Under the pieces are notes generated by a model. The model did no database searches. It saw only the letters and a list, made by a program, of their open reading frames with translations, and was not told the DNA's origin. A DNA stretch of 64,000 nt from Rummeliibacillus sp044763875 (GTDB lineage Bacteria; Bacillota; Bacilli; Bacillales_A; Planococcaceae), in NCBI RefSeq assembly GCF_044763875.1, contig NZ_JBIWGZ010000002.1, forward strand, positions 124,001-188,000. The letters run 5' to 3'. This document shows, piece after piece, positions 32,888-41,201 of the stretch (the first letter of the stretch is position 1; every line of letters starts with the position of its first letter). A program made the position numbers and the translations under genes.

Positions 32888-33312
32888 TATAAACCACCAC
32901 TTTCTAGTAAATCATCTAGCCAATTTAATAACTCTTTTTCGAACACACCTGAATTATCAAATTCGGCCATTCCATTTCTTAATATATTTTTTCCTGGAAC
33001 AAACCCAACATTACGACCATCTTTCGTAACTTGTTGATGACCATACTCAATTAAATGTGCATGTGGTTGTGAATTGATAACACGTACAACATATTTTCCC
33101 TCTGAATCTTTAAAAGCTTTACCACGCTTAAAACCCTTTTGATAATTACCTGTTTTCTTCTTTACCATGGTTCGTGCTTTTCTAGCTACTTTAGTACGTG
33201 CTTTGCTCCCAATTTTTCGCATTACTTTATACGATTCTTTAGGCAGTTTCTTTTTAGCCACATCTAGCAAATCGTTTTGAAATTCTGTGAGTCCTTCGAT
33301 TTCCATGCTCAT
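32887..33312 (-). CDS. HK97 gp10-like tail completion protein
   Basis: 141 aa, Lys/Arg-rich. Contains LTEFQNDLLDVAKKKLPKES, KARTKVARKARTMVKKKTGN, YQKGFKRGKAFKD and the HAHLIEYGHQQVTKDGRNVG beta hairpin that defines the gp10-like family. It joins neck and tail. The ATG overlaps the adaptor gene stop (ATGA). Confidence 0.88.
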   Translation of the reverse strand: MSMEIEGLTEFQNDLLDVAKKKLPKESYKVMRKIGSKARTKVARKARTMVKKKTGNYQKGFKRGKAFKDSEGKYVVRVINSQPHAHLIEYGHQQVTKDGRNVGFVPGKNILRNGMAEFDNSGVFEKELLNWLDDLLESGGL

Positions 33313-33647
33313 CGCACTAGCTCCTGCACAAAGATTTCAAGTTTTTCATTTACAAAATAAGGATTAAGAATGTACTTGATTTCAAAACGATGTCCTCGAA
33401 AGTGAATTTGCATATCTTTTGTGATATCTTTTCCTGATTCATAACGCATAACAATTTTATGTGTAACATTGGTTAATATTGTGTCGGCCTGTTGTTTTAT
33501 CAACGAACCAGTTTGAGGTACAACCTCCGCATATGGAGATTTTAGTTTAGCAAATTTGTATACAGTTTCGTTCAATTCGTTTTTTTCTTTCCGATTGCCC
33601 CAAACTTCAATTTTATGCTTGTATCTATTCGTCTGATGTTTCGGCAT
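33309..33647 (-). CDS. Head closure / head-tail adaptor protein
   Basis: 112 aa. Matches the phage head-tail adaptor (SPP1 gp16-like) pattern: HKIEVWGNRKEKNELNETVY, SPYAEVVPQTGSLIKQQADT, HKIVMRYESGKDITKDMQIH and RFEIKYILNPYFVNEKLEIF. Closes the portal after packaging. GGAGGTG precedes the ATG, which overlaps the connector gene by 23 bp. Confidence 0.88.
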   Translation of the reverse strand: MPKHQTNRYKHKIEVWGNRKEKNELNETVYKFAKLKSPYAEVVPQTGSLIKQQADTILTNVTHKIVMRYESGKDITKDMQIHFRGHRFEIKYILNPYFVNEKLEIFVQELVR

Positions 33648-33897
33648 CTGAATACACCTCCTGAACGAAAAAAGGAGTTAATGCATCTAATGCTTCGCCT
33701 AATTCCTTTTCAGCAACTCTGTATTCGTAAAAGATACCTGCCGTCATAATGACGAGCCACTCTGTTTTTTTACCAGTTGCATTTTGTACATAATTTTGCG
33801 CTTGTTGTAAGTATAAGGACAACATAGATGAATCCATATCTTCCTCAATGTGTAGATGATTACGCAGTTTTTCTAATAACTGTTCATCCATAAGCAT
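33625..33897 (-). CDS. Head-tail connector protein (gp6-like)
   Basis: 90 aa all-helical protein: LEKLRNHLHIEEDMDSSMLS, LYLQQAQNYVQNATGKK and IMTAGIFYEYRVAEKELGEA. HK97 gp6/SPP1 gp15 family, forming a ring beneath the portal. The ATG shares its A with the capsid gene's TAA, and AAAGGAG within the last capsid codons serves as ribosome site. Confidence 0.82.
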   Translation of the reverse strand: MLMDEQLLEKLRNHLHIEEDMDSSMLSLYLQQAQNYVQNATGKKTEWLVIMTAGIFYEYRVAEKELGEALDALTPFFVQEVYSDAETSDE

Positions 33898-35249
33898 TAC
33901 GCTCCTTTAACTGCACCTACTTCATAACGATATACAGCTGGCTCGTAAGGAGAGTAGATAAGTTGGCCATCTAATAAGTTATAAATTTGGAAGCCGACTT
34001 TATTTGTCCCAGAGAATTTTTCAATCAGTTTTTGCATTTCAAGCGAGCCTACAACATCTTGAATATGGAAAGCTGTGAAATCACCAAAATAGAATACTGG
34101 TGTTGTATGATCGTCTTCTTTTTTATTTGCTGCATCCGTGAAATCTAATTTATGACCTAATAATGTGTAACCTACACCATCTTTTGCTTCGTGTAACAAC
34201 GGGCGACCAGTTGTATCTGTCATAGCTTCTAAAACAGTTAATGCAGGACGATTTACAATCCACATAGATTTTTTTAGAATCGCAGTAACTGGTTGTCCTT
34301 TTAATTTAACTAGTTGTTGATATAGTTTCTGAGAATATCCTGCTGCGTTCACATCTACTGATTCTGATTCATAATAAGTTACTGCTTTCTTTTGAAGTGC
34401 TCCAGGATTTTCATTTCCAACGTCATCACCTCGGAACATGTAGTTTGTTTCTTTTTCTACATAAGCTTTTTTCAACTCTTCAACTACGATTTCTTCAACA
34501 TTTACACCTGACATTTTTAATAACTTTTTTGTTACAGTTGCAAGTGCATCAAATTCAGCTGGATCTAATAAAATTTCATCAAATTCAATACCTGTTTCAA
34601 CAATTTCTGATGTACGTTCTTTTTTGCTTACGTTAGCTACAGCCTTTTTGACTAAGATTGGATATTTTACATCTCCTGCAGTTTGATGAACAGACCCATA
34701 TTTACGTAATAGGTTTTCTTGTTGTGCATAAGAAATAACTTCTCCAGCAATAACTTCTGGTACAGTTACTGAACCATTACCCACTTCGATTCCCAACGAG
34801 CGTGCCTCAGCTTCTGAAATATTACCTACAACAAAGTTTGCAAATGCAGAACGAATTTCTTTTTCACGTTGCTTTGTTGATTTTTCATTTCGAGTTGACA
34901 ATGCAGAAGCAATTGAAGTCATTGCTGCCGAACGTTTTTCAGATGAAATAACGCCTTTTTTACGTTCTTCGTCAACTTTTTGGTCATCAGAAGTACCTTC
35001 TTCATCGTCTTTCTTATCTTCATTATCTGCACGTGTTTCATCTTCCTCATCTGTTGATGTATCATCACTTTCATCAAATTCTGCTAAGGCATCAGCAATT
35101 GCTTGTGCTTCTTCTGCCAACTCTTCAACCTCTGTTTGTAATGTTGTTAGATCTTCCTCACGCACCTCATTCTTTTCAATTTTTGTACGCAATTCTGTTA
35201 GACGTGCTTTATTTCGTTTTTGTAATGCTAGTAACATTTTTTTATTCAT
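33897..35249 (-). CDS. Major capsid protein, HK97 fold, with delta domain
   Basis: 450 aa. The first ~130 residues are a charged coiled-coil and acidic scaffold (TELRTKIEKNEVREEDLTTL; ESDDTSTDEEDETRADNEDK) that the protease at 35246 should remove. The mature HK97-fold begins about residue 145 (SLGIEVGNGSVTVPEVIAGE) and includes the E-loop and A-domain segments (YPILVKKAVANVSKKERTSE, NYMFRGDDVGNENPGALQKK, RPLLHEAKDGVGYTLLGHKL). Forms hexamers and pentamers of the head. ATG overlaps the protease stop. Confidence 0.94.
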   Translation of the reverse strand: MNKKMLLALQKRNKARLTELRTKIEKNEVREEDLTTLQTEVEELAEEAQAIADALAEFDESDDTSTDEEDETRADNEDKKDDEEGTSDDQKVDEERKKGVISSEKRSAAMTSIASALSTRNEKSTKQREKEIRSAFANFVVGNISEAEARSLGIEVGNGSVTVPEVIAGEVISYAQQENLLRKYGSVHQTAGDVKYPILVKKAVANVSKKERTSEIVETGIEFDEILLDPAEFDALATVTKKLLKMSGVNVEEIVVEELKKAYVEKETNYMFRGDDVGNENPGALQKKAVTYYESESVDVNAAGYSQKLYQQLVKLKGQPVTAILKKSMWIVNRPALTVLEAMTDTTGRPLLHEAKDGVGYTLLGHKLDFTDAANKKEDDHTTPVFYFGDFTAFHIQDVVGSLEMQKLIEKFSGTNKVGFQIYNLLDGQLIYSPYEPAVYRYEVGAVKGA

Positions 35250-35824
35250 TTGGTTGCCTCCAATGTTTTATTAATTTTTTTTATTAATTTCATGCGTTGT
35301 TCTACTTGTAGATTCAACTCTTTACTTCTTAATACTGAGGCCTCTGTATCCTCATACGCCGGAATAGATACAACCGAGATTTCGAATAATTCAACCTCGA
35401 GAATCGTCCGTTTTGCTGGCTCTACGTTATAGTCCCATTTTTCTTCTGTTGGAATAAAACCAAAACTACATTGATTAATATCACCACGTAGCATGGATTC
35501 TTTTAAATCTCTTCCTAAACTTGTATTAGGGAGTGTTACTTCGAACTTTAATCCGCGATCATCTTCACTCAACTGCAATGTACCTGATTTAGTACGACCA
35601 AGTACGTTATTCCAATCGTGATTAAAAAGAGCACGTATATCACCATTTTCTGAAATGGCTCTTGAGAAAGCACCTTGTGCAATTTCCTCAATAAAATAGC
35701 CACCAATATCTGTTGGAGAATTGAATACTGCAGCATAACCACCTATTACCGATTCGCCTTCTTCACCATCACGAGTATTTAAATTCGTGATATCAAATGT
35801 CCGTGTTTCCTTCTTTAATGTCAT
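35246..35824 (-). CDS. Prohead protease (HK97 / S78 family)
   Basis: 192 aa. N-terminal ESVIGGYAAVFNSPTDIGGY, catalytic His in ALFNHDWNNVLGRT and Ser in INQCSFGFIPTEEKW, with FEISVVSIPAYEDTEASV at the end of the core. Cuts the capsid delta domain and itself. ATG at 35824 has AAAGGTGG eight bases upstream; a GTG at 35836 also lies in frame. Overlaps the portal gene by 32 bp. Confidence 0.93.
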   Translation of the reverse strand: MTLKKETRTFDITNLNTRDGEEGESVIGGYAAVFNSPTDIGGYFIEEIAQGAFSRAISENGDIRALFNHDWNNVLGRTKSGTLQLSEDDRGLKFEVTLPNTSLGRDLKESMLRGDINQCSFGFIPTEEKWDYNVEPAKRTILEVELFEISVVSIPAYEDTEASVLRSKELNLQVEQRMKLIKKINKTLEATK

Positions 35825-36995
35825 CTTCCTCACCACCTTTCAGACTATCGTCAGTTGCCTTCTTCTCACTGATTTTTGATAAATCATTTGAGATATAAAT
35901 AGCTTGTGTCTCTGGAGTATTTTGTTTAGGAAAACCAAGCATTTCAGCAACATTGTCAGGTGATGTGATACCAGTACGAACAATGTTATAACCGATATTC
36001 GTTTTAGTGCTATAAGTAACAAAATCTAAAATATTAATTTTGAATTTAAGTCTCTTGTCCGAATTTTTGCCGAAAAAAAGAAGACTCAAATGGTCCTCAA
36101 GATTACGCATGATAGGTTTAACTGCTTTGTTGTGCAAATACATCATAGCCTTCTCTAAATCACTCTTAATGAGCGCTTGATATGTATCTACATTGATATT
36201 TAAATACTTTCCTAAATCTTTCTTATAAACATTTAGATATGCGAGTATCTTTTCGTCATCTATTGGTGATTCCATAGTTTCGATTTCATAACCTTTACCT
36301 AGTGGTATCATCTTCACGCTTCTACTTTCATCGATATCTTCTAGTTGATTTAATATTGCATTTATCAATTTCGATTGTGCAGCGTTTTGAGGGTTAATAT
36401 TCGCATCTAGCTTTAGCAGGAAGGCTAGTAATCCACCTTTCTTATATTTCTCTGTCAAAACCTTTTCTGCGCTCATAACGCCCTCTAAAGTATTTTTACC
36501 TAGGTCGAGTAAACCATGACCTCTAAGATGATTTACGCCTATATTTTTTATATGACGAATCATGAATGATGGAATTTCAGTACCGTTGATTTTAAAATGT
36601 TCAACCAGCCTATCATCCAATTCTGTATATACGTTTTTCGCAATGTGTAATTGATCACCATCAAGCACTGGAAATACTTCACCAGATAATAGATAGGTAT
36701 TTGTTAGCAACTTCAAAAACTCCGATTGAGTAAGATAATTATTTGGCTGTTTTAAAATATTAATTGCTGAAGATTCAACTTCTTCACCGTTTTTATCTAG
36801 TACGGTTATTTCAGCAAGCATTATTTGATTGCTAATATCCTGCAATAACTCGTATACATCAGAAGATTCTAGAATGTTCTCGTCATTAACATAGCGCCCG
36901 CTATATCGGAGCACGCTAGAAAAGGAATCTTCAAACCAACCACGTTTTTCTACCTGCTTATACAAGAAATTAGAGATTTTATCTCGTAATCCCAA
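35793..36995 (-). CDS. Portal protein, HK97 family
   Basis: 400 aa. KISNFLYKQVEKRGWFEDSF, QDISNQIMLAEITVLDKNGE and the HLRGHGLLDLGKNTLEGVMS segment with YQALIKSDLEKAMMYLHNKA and GITSPDNVAEMLGFPKQNTP are HK97 portal hallmarks. Dodecameric DNA gate. A TTG start at 36995 is chosen because AGGAGG lies eight bases upstream; the in-frame GTG at 37004 touches the ribosome site. Confidence 0.93.
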   Translation of the reverse strand: MGLRDKISNFLYKQVEKRGWFEDSFSSVLRYSGRYVNDENILESSDVYELLQDISNQIMLAEITVLDKNGEEVESSAINILKQPNNYLTQSEFLKLLTNTYLLSGEVFPVLDGDQLHIAKNVYTELDDRLVEHFKINGTEIPSFMIRHIKNIGVNHLRGHGLLDLGKNTLEGVMSAEKVLTEKYKKGGLLAFLLKLDANINPQNAAQSKLINAILNQLEDIDESRSVKMIPLGKGYEIETMESPIDDEKILAYLNVYKKDLGKYLNINVDTYQALIKSDLEKAMMYLHNKAVKPIMRNLEDHLSLLFFGKNSDKRLKFKINILDFVTYSTKTNIGYNIVRTGITSPDNVAEMLGFPKQNTPETQAIYISNDLSKISEKKATDDSLKGGEEDDIKEGNTDI

Positions 36996-37007
36996 GTGTT
37001 TCACCTC

Positions 37008-38735
37008 CTATCGATAGATAGAATCTAGTAATTCATCAAATTCATCTGCATCAATATCTTCCATCTGGAACATCGTCTCTTTATGAGCAACTAAAAAAGC
37101 CACAAATCCATCAATCTTTTTCTTAGATTGACGTTTTGATGGCCCTTTCATTCCGTTAATATTCGTAATAACTACCATATTCAATGCACAGTATAAAAAT
37201 AGTGGATTATCAGTAATTAATCGGTGCTCATAGATTAACAATTCCGAATCATCAATCATTGCATTCATGACATTTGGATACTGATTCACTACAATGCAAT
37301 CTAAACCAAGATTTTCACACTTTTCAATCAGTTTTTGTGACATTGCAGGGTCATAATTGATTTGCTGAACATCATATAAATTCATACATTCAGTTATATA
37401 TTCGAGTACCATGTCCTGATCTATCATCTTACCATCACAAAGAGTAACGAATCCTCTCTCTACTAAATTAGAGTAAGGTACATTATCCTCTTTCTCTCTG
37501 AAATCAAGATTATCAGACGGTATAAAGTACATCTGTTTTACTTTAAGTAATGCTTTCCCCCCGTCCGTAAATGTTGGAAAGTTTAAGCTAACACACGTTA
37601 AGTCATTGACCTTTGATAAATCTAGACCCAGATAACACATCTCGCCTTCCAGTTCCCCAAGATCTTCTACTAAAACATGTTCAATTTGTTCTCTTTCAAA
37701 ATAGTTCTCGGCTCCATTAACAAATACATTCAAATGTTTTGATAAAAACTCTGCTTTAGAATGTGCTGACTGTTGAGCTTTCTTGAATTCAATTTCTAAT
37801 TGTTCCATCGTTACTGAAATACCGATGTTTGGATTAACCATTGCCCAAACTTTACGGTCTGTCCAATCGTACCCTTTATTCGGTTCAGCTATATATACAA
37901 ATAGAGAATCATCGTCATCTTCTTTAAGAACGTGCTTCGCATATTTATAAACACGCATTCCTACTGATGATGAGCCTTTACCAGCTGTACTGATATTCAG
38001 CATTATAGGTTGCTCACGAGAAATTTGTGCTGACTTTAAATTGTCGTACATATCCATATTCTCTTGAGCATGAAGCTCATCGTTCAAAACAAAGTAAGGG
38101 TTTTTACCTTCAAGTCCCTTTGTATTTTTCGTAAGTACCTTAAACTTATTTTGATAAGTGATATCATCAATTGAATAACGATACATGGCTCCCGAAACAG
38201 TACCATTAATCCCTTTATAAATTTGTGTACCTTTGCTTAATGGCTTCGAGTTTTCAATTGCTTGTGCAATCGGCTCAGCAGCGTTTTGTGCTTGTTCATA
38301 GTCTGTTGCTGCACAATAACAATCTGCACCTCGTTCGCCCTCACCATACATTGCGTAAAGTAGAGCACCTGCAGCAATGATGGTTTTACCATTTTTCTTT
38401 GGCACTTGCGCATATGTTTCTCGTATCACTCGAACGCAATTGCCCTTTTCGTTTTCATGGTACCAACCATACATATTTGCAAAAATAAATATTTCCCATT
38501 CTTCTAGTTCAATTAATTCGCCAGCTAATGGACCTTTAACGTGACGTACAAAGGATTGTACAAAATCTAACATCTCATTTGCTTTATCTACATCAAACCA
38601 AATATCCTTGCGCTTTTTCCATTTCTTATATCTTTCAACACTTTTGATGATTGATGTAGGATATTTCTTTTTATTCCGCATAACTCGGTTTGCATATAAA
38701 TCAGCATAATTCTTTCCTGGTTCAATCTGAATCAT
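37008..38735 (-). CDS. Terminase large subunit
   Basis: 575 aa packaging motor. ATPase domain with Walker A-like VPKKNGKTII near residue 113 and Walker B FVLNDELHA near 210; nuclease domain with the acidic CYLGLDLSKVNDLTC motif around residue 370. YmfN/HK97-type terminase. The ATG overlaps the TerS stop (ATGA), so the two subunits are coupled. Confidence 0.95.
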   Translation of the reverse strand: MIQIEPGKNYADLYANRVMRNKKKYPTSIIKSVERYKKWKKRKDIWFDVDKANEMLDFVQSFVRHVKGPLAGELIELEEWEIFIFANMYGWYHENEKGNCVRVIRETYAQVPKKNGKTIIAAGALLYAMYGEGERGADCYCAATDYEQAQNAAEPIAQAIENSKPLSKGTQIYKGINGTVSGAMYRYSIDDITYQNKFKVLTKNTKGLEGKNPYFVLNDELHAQENMDMYDNLKSAQISREQPIMLNISTAGKGSSSVGMRVYKYAKHVLKEDDDDSLFVYIAEPNKGYDWTDRKVWAMVNPNIGISVTMEQLEIEFKKAQQSAHSKAEFLSKHLNVFVNGAENYFEREQIEHVLVEDLGELEGEMCYLGLDLSKVNDLTCVSLNFPTFTDGGKALLKVKQMYFIPSDNLDFREKEDNVPYSNLVERGFVTLCDGKMIDQDMVLEYITECMNLYDVQQINYDPAMSQKLIEKCENLGLDCIVVNQYPNVMNAMIDDSELLIYEHRLITDNPLFLYCALNMVVITNINGMKGPSKRQSKKKIDGFVAFLVAHKETMFQMEDIDADEFDELLDSIYR

Positions 38736-39148
38736 TTAACTTTTCGCCATTTATTCCGATGTTCTGCCAATTCATCCACTTCACCATTTTTTGAAGTATT
38801 ATTGGTTGATTTTTGTACACTTTTTCCTTTGTTTGTCATTCCAAGATAATCTAATAATTTATTCTTCTTATCGTTCCAAGTTTCAACCTGTTGCGATAAG
38901 GGATGTTTCATTTCGTTGATTGCACCAGCCTTATTCTGATGCGCCTTTGTGGCTGGAAATCCAGCATCTCTCCATTTTTCAAACATGGTTTTATAAATGA
39001 TAAATGCATCTAAGTAATTTTCAATTAGAGGTGTGAGCGTTTTTTGATACAGCCCTTCCTCCTGAAGCAAATTTATGATGCGATTTTGTTCTTCAACCCT
39101 TGCCTCATCTAGCATTTCAAGCTTGCGCTTTTTGGAAATCCGAGCCAT
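38732..39148 (-). CDS. Terminase small subunit, P27 family
   Basis: 138 aa. Helical P27-type pattern: LTPLIENYLDAFIIYKTMFE, GFPATKAHQNKAGAINEMKH, VETWNDKKNKLLDYLGMTNK. Recognises the packaging site and loads TerL. The ATG at 39148 is supported by AAAGGGGG seven bases upstream; a GTG at 39154 is in frame. HNH, TerS and TerL in this order usually indicate cos-type packaging. Confidence 0.9.
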   Translation of the reverse strand: MARISKKRKLEMLDEARVEEQNRIINLLQEEGLYQKTLTPLIENYLDAFIIYKTMFEKWRDAGFPATKAHQNKAGAINEMKHPLSQQVETWNDKKNKLLDYLGMTNKGKSVQKSTNNTSKNGEVDELAEHRNKWRKVK

Positions 39149-39229
39149 TGTCACACCCCCTTTGTTTTTTTAGACTGCACAACTATTTATTTAACGCCTG
39201 TAACCGGTCTTCAGCTATTTTCAAAAAAA

Positions 39230-39613
39230 TCATTTTTGAGAGGGGGGCATAAAATAATTTGCGAAAACTTTTTTATTTTCTTCTGAATGTTCTTCAATCA
39301 TATGACACTCAGGACAAAGTAATCTTAAATTACTTTCTTCAAGCTTGAGCGTTGGGTTGTTCTTCACCTTAACGATATGATGAACCTGTGCAAGCTTACC
39401 AAAGACAAATCGTCCACATCGCTGACAACAACCTCGTTCCCTCTCGTATACTTTTTTTCTTGTGGCTTTCCAAATGCCAGAATTATAGAAAGGCTTATTG
39501 CTGGTATCATACTTAATCTTGCTAGGTTGCTTCGGCTTGTCTCGCTTGTGCTCTTCACAATACCTACCTCTCTCTAGCTTGTTTCTACATCCATTGAAAT
39601 CACAGTACTTCAT
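39230..39613 (-). CDS. HNH endonuclease (packaging-associated)
   Basis: 127 aa. Two CxxC zinc pairs (CCQRCGRF; LLCPECH) frame the HNH core AQVHHIVKVKNNPTLKLEES with NLRLLC. HNH enzymes next to TerS/TerL support cleavage at cos in HK97-like phages. The start overlaps the stop of a 37-aa gene by 4 bp. A further Cys/His cluster near the N-terminus (CRNKLERGRYCEEH) may bind a second metal. Confidence 0.93.
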   Translation of the reverse strand: MKYCDFNGCRNKLERGRYCEEHKRDKPKQPSKIKYDTSNKPFYNSGIWKATRKKVYERERGCCQRCGRFVFGKLAQVHHIVKVKNNPTLKLEESNLRLLCPECHMIEEHSEENKKVFANYFMPPSQK

Positions 39614-39723
39614 TTATTTTTAAACAGCGTTACATTTTCAGTTAAGGTGTAAATAGTAATTCCTAAAAAACGTATTGTTGTTACAGTCATTCCTGGTTCA
39701 CTATATTTAGTTTTCTTAATCAT
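39610..39723 (-). CDS. Small prophage protein between Rho-N-like protein and HNH
   Basis: 37 aa: MIKKTKYSEPGMTVTTIRFL followed by GITIYTLTENVTLFKNK. AGGTGA precedes the ATG. It overlaps the preceding gene by 8 bp and the HNH start by 4 bp, which makes a real gene likely despite its length. No family known to me. Confidence 0.6.
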   Translation of the reverse strand: MIKKTKYSEPGMTVTTIRFLGITIYTLTENVTLFKNK

Positions 39724-39988
39724 TCGATTCACCTGTGATTCTTTCAATCACTAGTTCTCTCTTAGTCATTGATTTAGGGATATCAATTCCATGTTGCTCA
39801 GCGAAGTCTTTAAGTTCCTTTACTTGCATTGAATCGAAATCAACACCTTCAAACTTATTAACTTTAATATTCGTTATTACTGTTTTATTTTCGCCTTTTG
39901 CAAGATCTACACCAATATTAACAATTTGTTTAGATTCCGTATCCCAATACTCAGTACCAGTAGAAGTCTTTCTGAATTCTTTTAGCAT
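39716..39988 (-). CDS. Prophage protein with C-terminal SAP/Rho-N-like motif
   Basis: 90 aa. First half is a short beta-rich segment (GTEYWDTESKQIVNIGVDLA). The second half (MQVKELKDFAEQHGIDIPKS, MTKRELVIERI) is a helix-turn-helix pattern like the SAP or Rho N-terminal domain found in phage head proteins, which bind nucleic acid. First gene of the late operon, AGGAGGG before the ATG. Function unknown. Confidence 0.65.
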   Translation of the reverse strand: MLKEFRKTSTGTEYWDTESKQIVNIGVDLAKGENKTVITNIKVNKFEGVDFDSMQVKELKDFAEQHGIDIPKSMTKRELVIERITGESND

Positions 39989-40015
39989 TATGATATGTCC
40001 CTCCTAAAATAAACT

Positions 40016-40048
40016 AAAAAACGCCTTGCTATTTAATAGCAAAGCATT
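40016..40048 (-). terminator. Terminator after the two-TM membrane protein
   Basis: GCTTTGCTATT / AATAGCAAGGC stem followed by six T on the minus strand. It isolates the membrane-protein gene from the late operon. Confidence 0.85.
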
Positions 40049-40055
40049 TGTTAGT

Positions 40056-40829
40056 CTACTCTTTTTCATAATCATTTAATAAATCAACTAATCGTTGTTG
40101 TAAATCTAAAATTACTTTTTCTATAACATCCTGCATCTCTTCGAATATTCCTTCAATTTCCTCAATCTTTTCTATATTTTCGGGTACTATTTTTAATCGA
40201 TATTTCCTGATTACCATATTAATAGAATCTGCTAAGAAGACATTGATTTTATTAAACTTATCAATATCTGTAAATATAAAACCGTATCGAACTAATTCAC
40301 CACATTGGAAAGCTATTTCATTTATATTTTTTTTGCATTCTTTATAAAGTCTATTAGTATCATCTCTTTTTTTCTCAAGATTACTATCGCTTGCTTTAAA
40401 CGCTTCTGAATCTGTTAAACCTAGCTTTATAATATTGACTTTTAATTTTTCTAGTTCTAAAAACTCTTTATAATAATTGATAAAATCCAGATGAGTACTT
40501 TTAATTTTCATTACGTTCATTCTCATGTTAGTAAGTAATTGTAAAAGAGATTGTAAATTATCAATTTCAATTTCTAATTTCATTTTGTGTTTTTCTTTAT
40601 TAAATTGTAGATCTAATTGTTTAGTCATTTGTAATCTTGCAATTAAATAAGCTGCTGTTGCACCAGCAATTCCACCAAATAAGCTTAATATTCCACTGAA
40701 AATAGTGGCTTGGTTAACAGAATCTTTAAATAGAATTTTATAAATTGCTAATAGTATTAATGCAAATGCTAAAAAACCCACCAATACTCCTAAAATTACA
40801 ATAAATATATTCTCTAATTTATTTTTCAC
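40056..40829 (-). CDS. Two-TM membrane protein with cytoplasmic coiled coil (likely moron)
   Basis: 257 aa, no family recognised. TM1 at residues ~6-32 (IFIVILGVLVGFLAFALILL), TM2 at ~43-67 (FSGILSLFGGIAGATAAYLI), then ~185 residues of charged helix with coiled-coil character (LDLQFNKEKHKMKLEIEIDN; EEIEGIFEEMQDVIEKVILD). GTG at 40829 is chosen because AGGGTGA lies seven bases upstream; an open frame extends 22 codons further with a TTG/ATG but no good ribosome site. Flanked by terminators on both sides between the control and packaging modules, so it is likely expressed on its own. Superinfection exclusion or a membrane sensor is possible but unproven. Confidence 0.7.
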   Translation of the reverse strand: MKNKLENIFIVILGVLVGFLAFALILLAIYKILFKDSVNQATIFSGILSLFGGIAGATAAYLIARLQMTKQLDLQFNKEKHKMKLEIEIDNLQSLLQLLTNMRMNVMKIKSTHLDFINYYKEFLELEKLKVNIIKLGLTDSEAFKASDSNLEKKRDDTNRLYKECKKNINEIAFQCGELVRYGFIFTDIDKFNKINVFLADSINMVIRKYRLKIVPENIEKIEEIEGIFEEMQDVIEKVILDLQQRLVDLLNDYEKE

Positions 40830-40889
40830 GAAATTATCACCCTGTAACATATTATCAAATATCCCTTTAGATAACATCACAAATTTAGA

Positions 40890-41110
40890 AACCAAAGCTA
40901 CAGACTGCCGTGTCTATGCCTGTAGCCCGATTTCAAGGAGGAGTTTTCATGAGTGTAAGATTTTACCCTTACACTTATAATGGGCAATCGAACGATGATG
41001 ACCTCCGAGTGTAACATATCTAATATTCTGTTACGTTTAAAAAATCGCTATAAATGGCTCTATATCAATAACCTTAAAAAAATTTATATTTGAGTGTAAC
41101 TAATACTTTT
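40890..41110. promoter_or_regulatory. Control region with AGTGTAA repeats and a hairpin
   Basis: GAGTGTAA at 40951, 41007 and 41092, with an inverted copy in CTTACACT (40968-40975) forming AGTGTAAG-8bp-CTTACACT. A GCTACAG / CTGTAGC inverted repeat (7 bp arms, 16-bp loop) lies at about 40897-40926. No gene spans the region on the minus strand. Probably binding sites for a phage regulator. Confidence 0.5.
40949..41014 (+). CDS. Possible 21-codon leader peptide, antisense to the late genes
   Basis: MSVRFYPYTYNGQSNDDDLR and one more residue, after AAGGAGGAG eight bases before the ATG. It lies within the AGTGTAA repeat region; its start and stop both fall in GAGTGTAA copies. Ribosome site is strong, but the length makes it uncertain. 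Confidence 0.35.
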   Translation: MSVRFYPYTYNGQSNDDDLRV

Positions 41111-41172
41111 TTTAATAGCTACTCAATCACATGGAAAAAGCTATGAATATGCTCTGTTAAGCTATTTACGGC

Positions 41173-41201
41173 ATAAAAAAAGAACCCCTTAATAGAGGTT
41201 C
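41173..41201 (-). terminator. Terminator after the small tyrosine recombinase
   Basis: GAACCTCTATTAAGGGGTTC stem overlapping the stop codon, then seven T on the minus strand. It ends the early operon. Confidence 0.85.

Noticed and set aside
34397..34636. Leu/Phe-rich plus-strand frame within the capsid gene
   Set aside because: Antisense shadow of Lys/Glu-rich coding DNA with no signals of its own.
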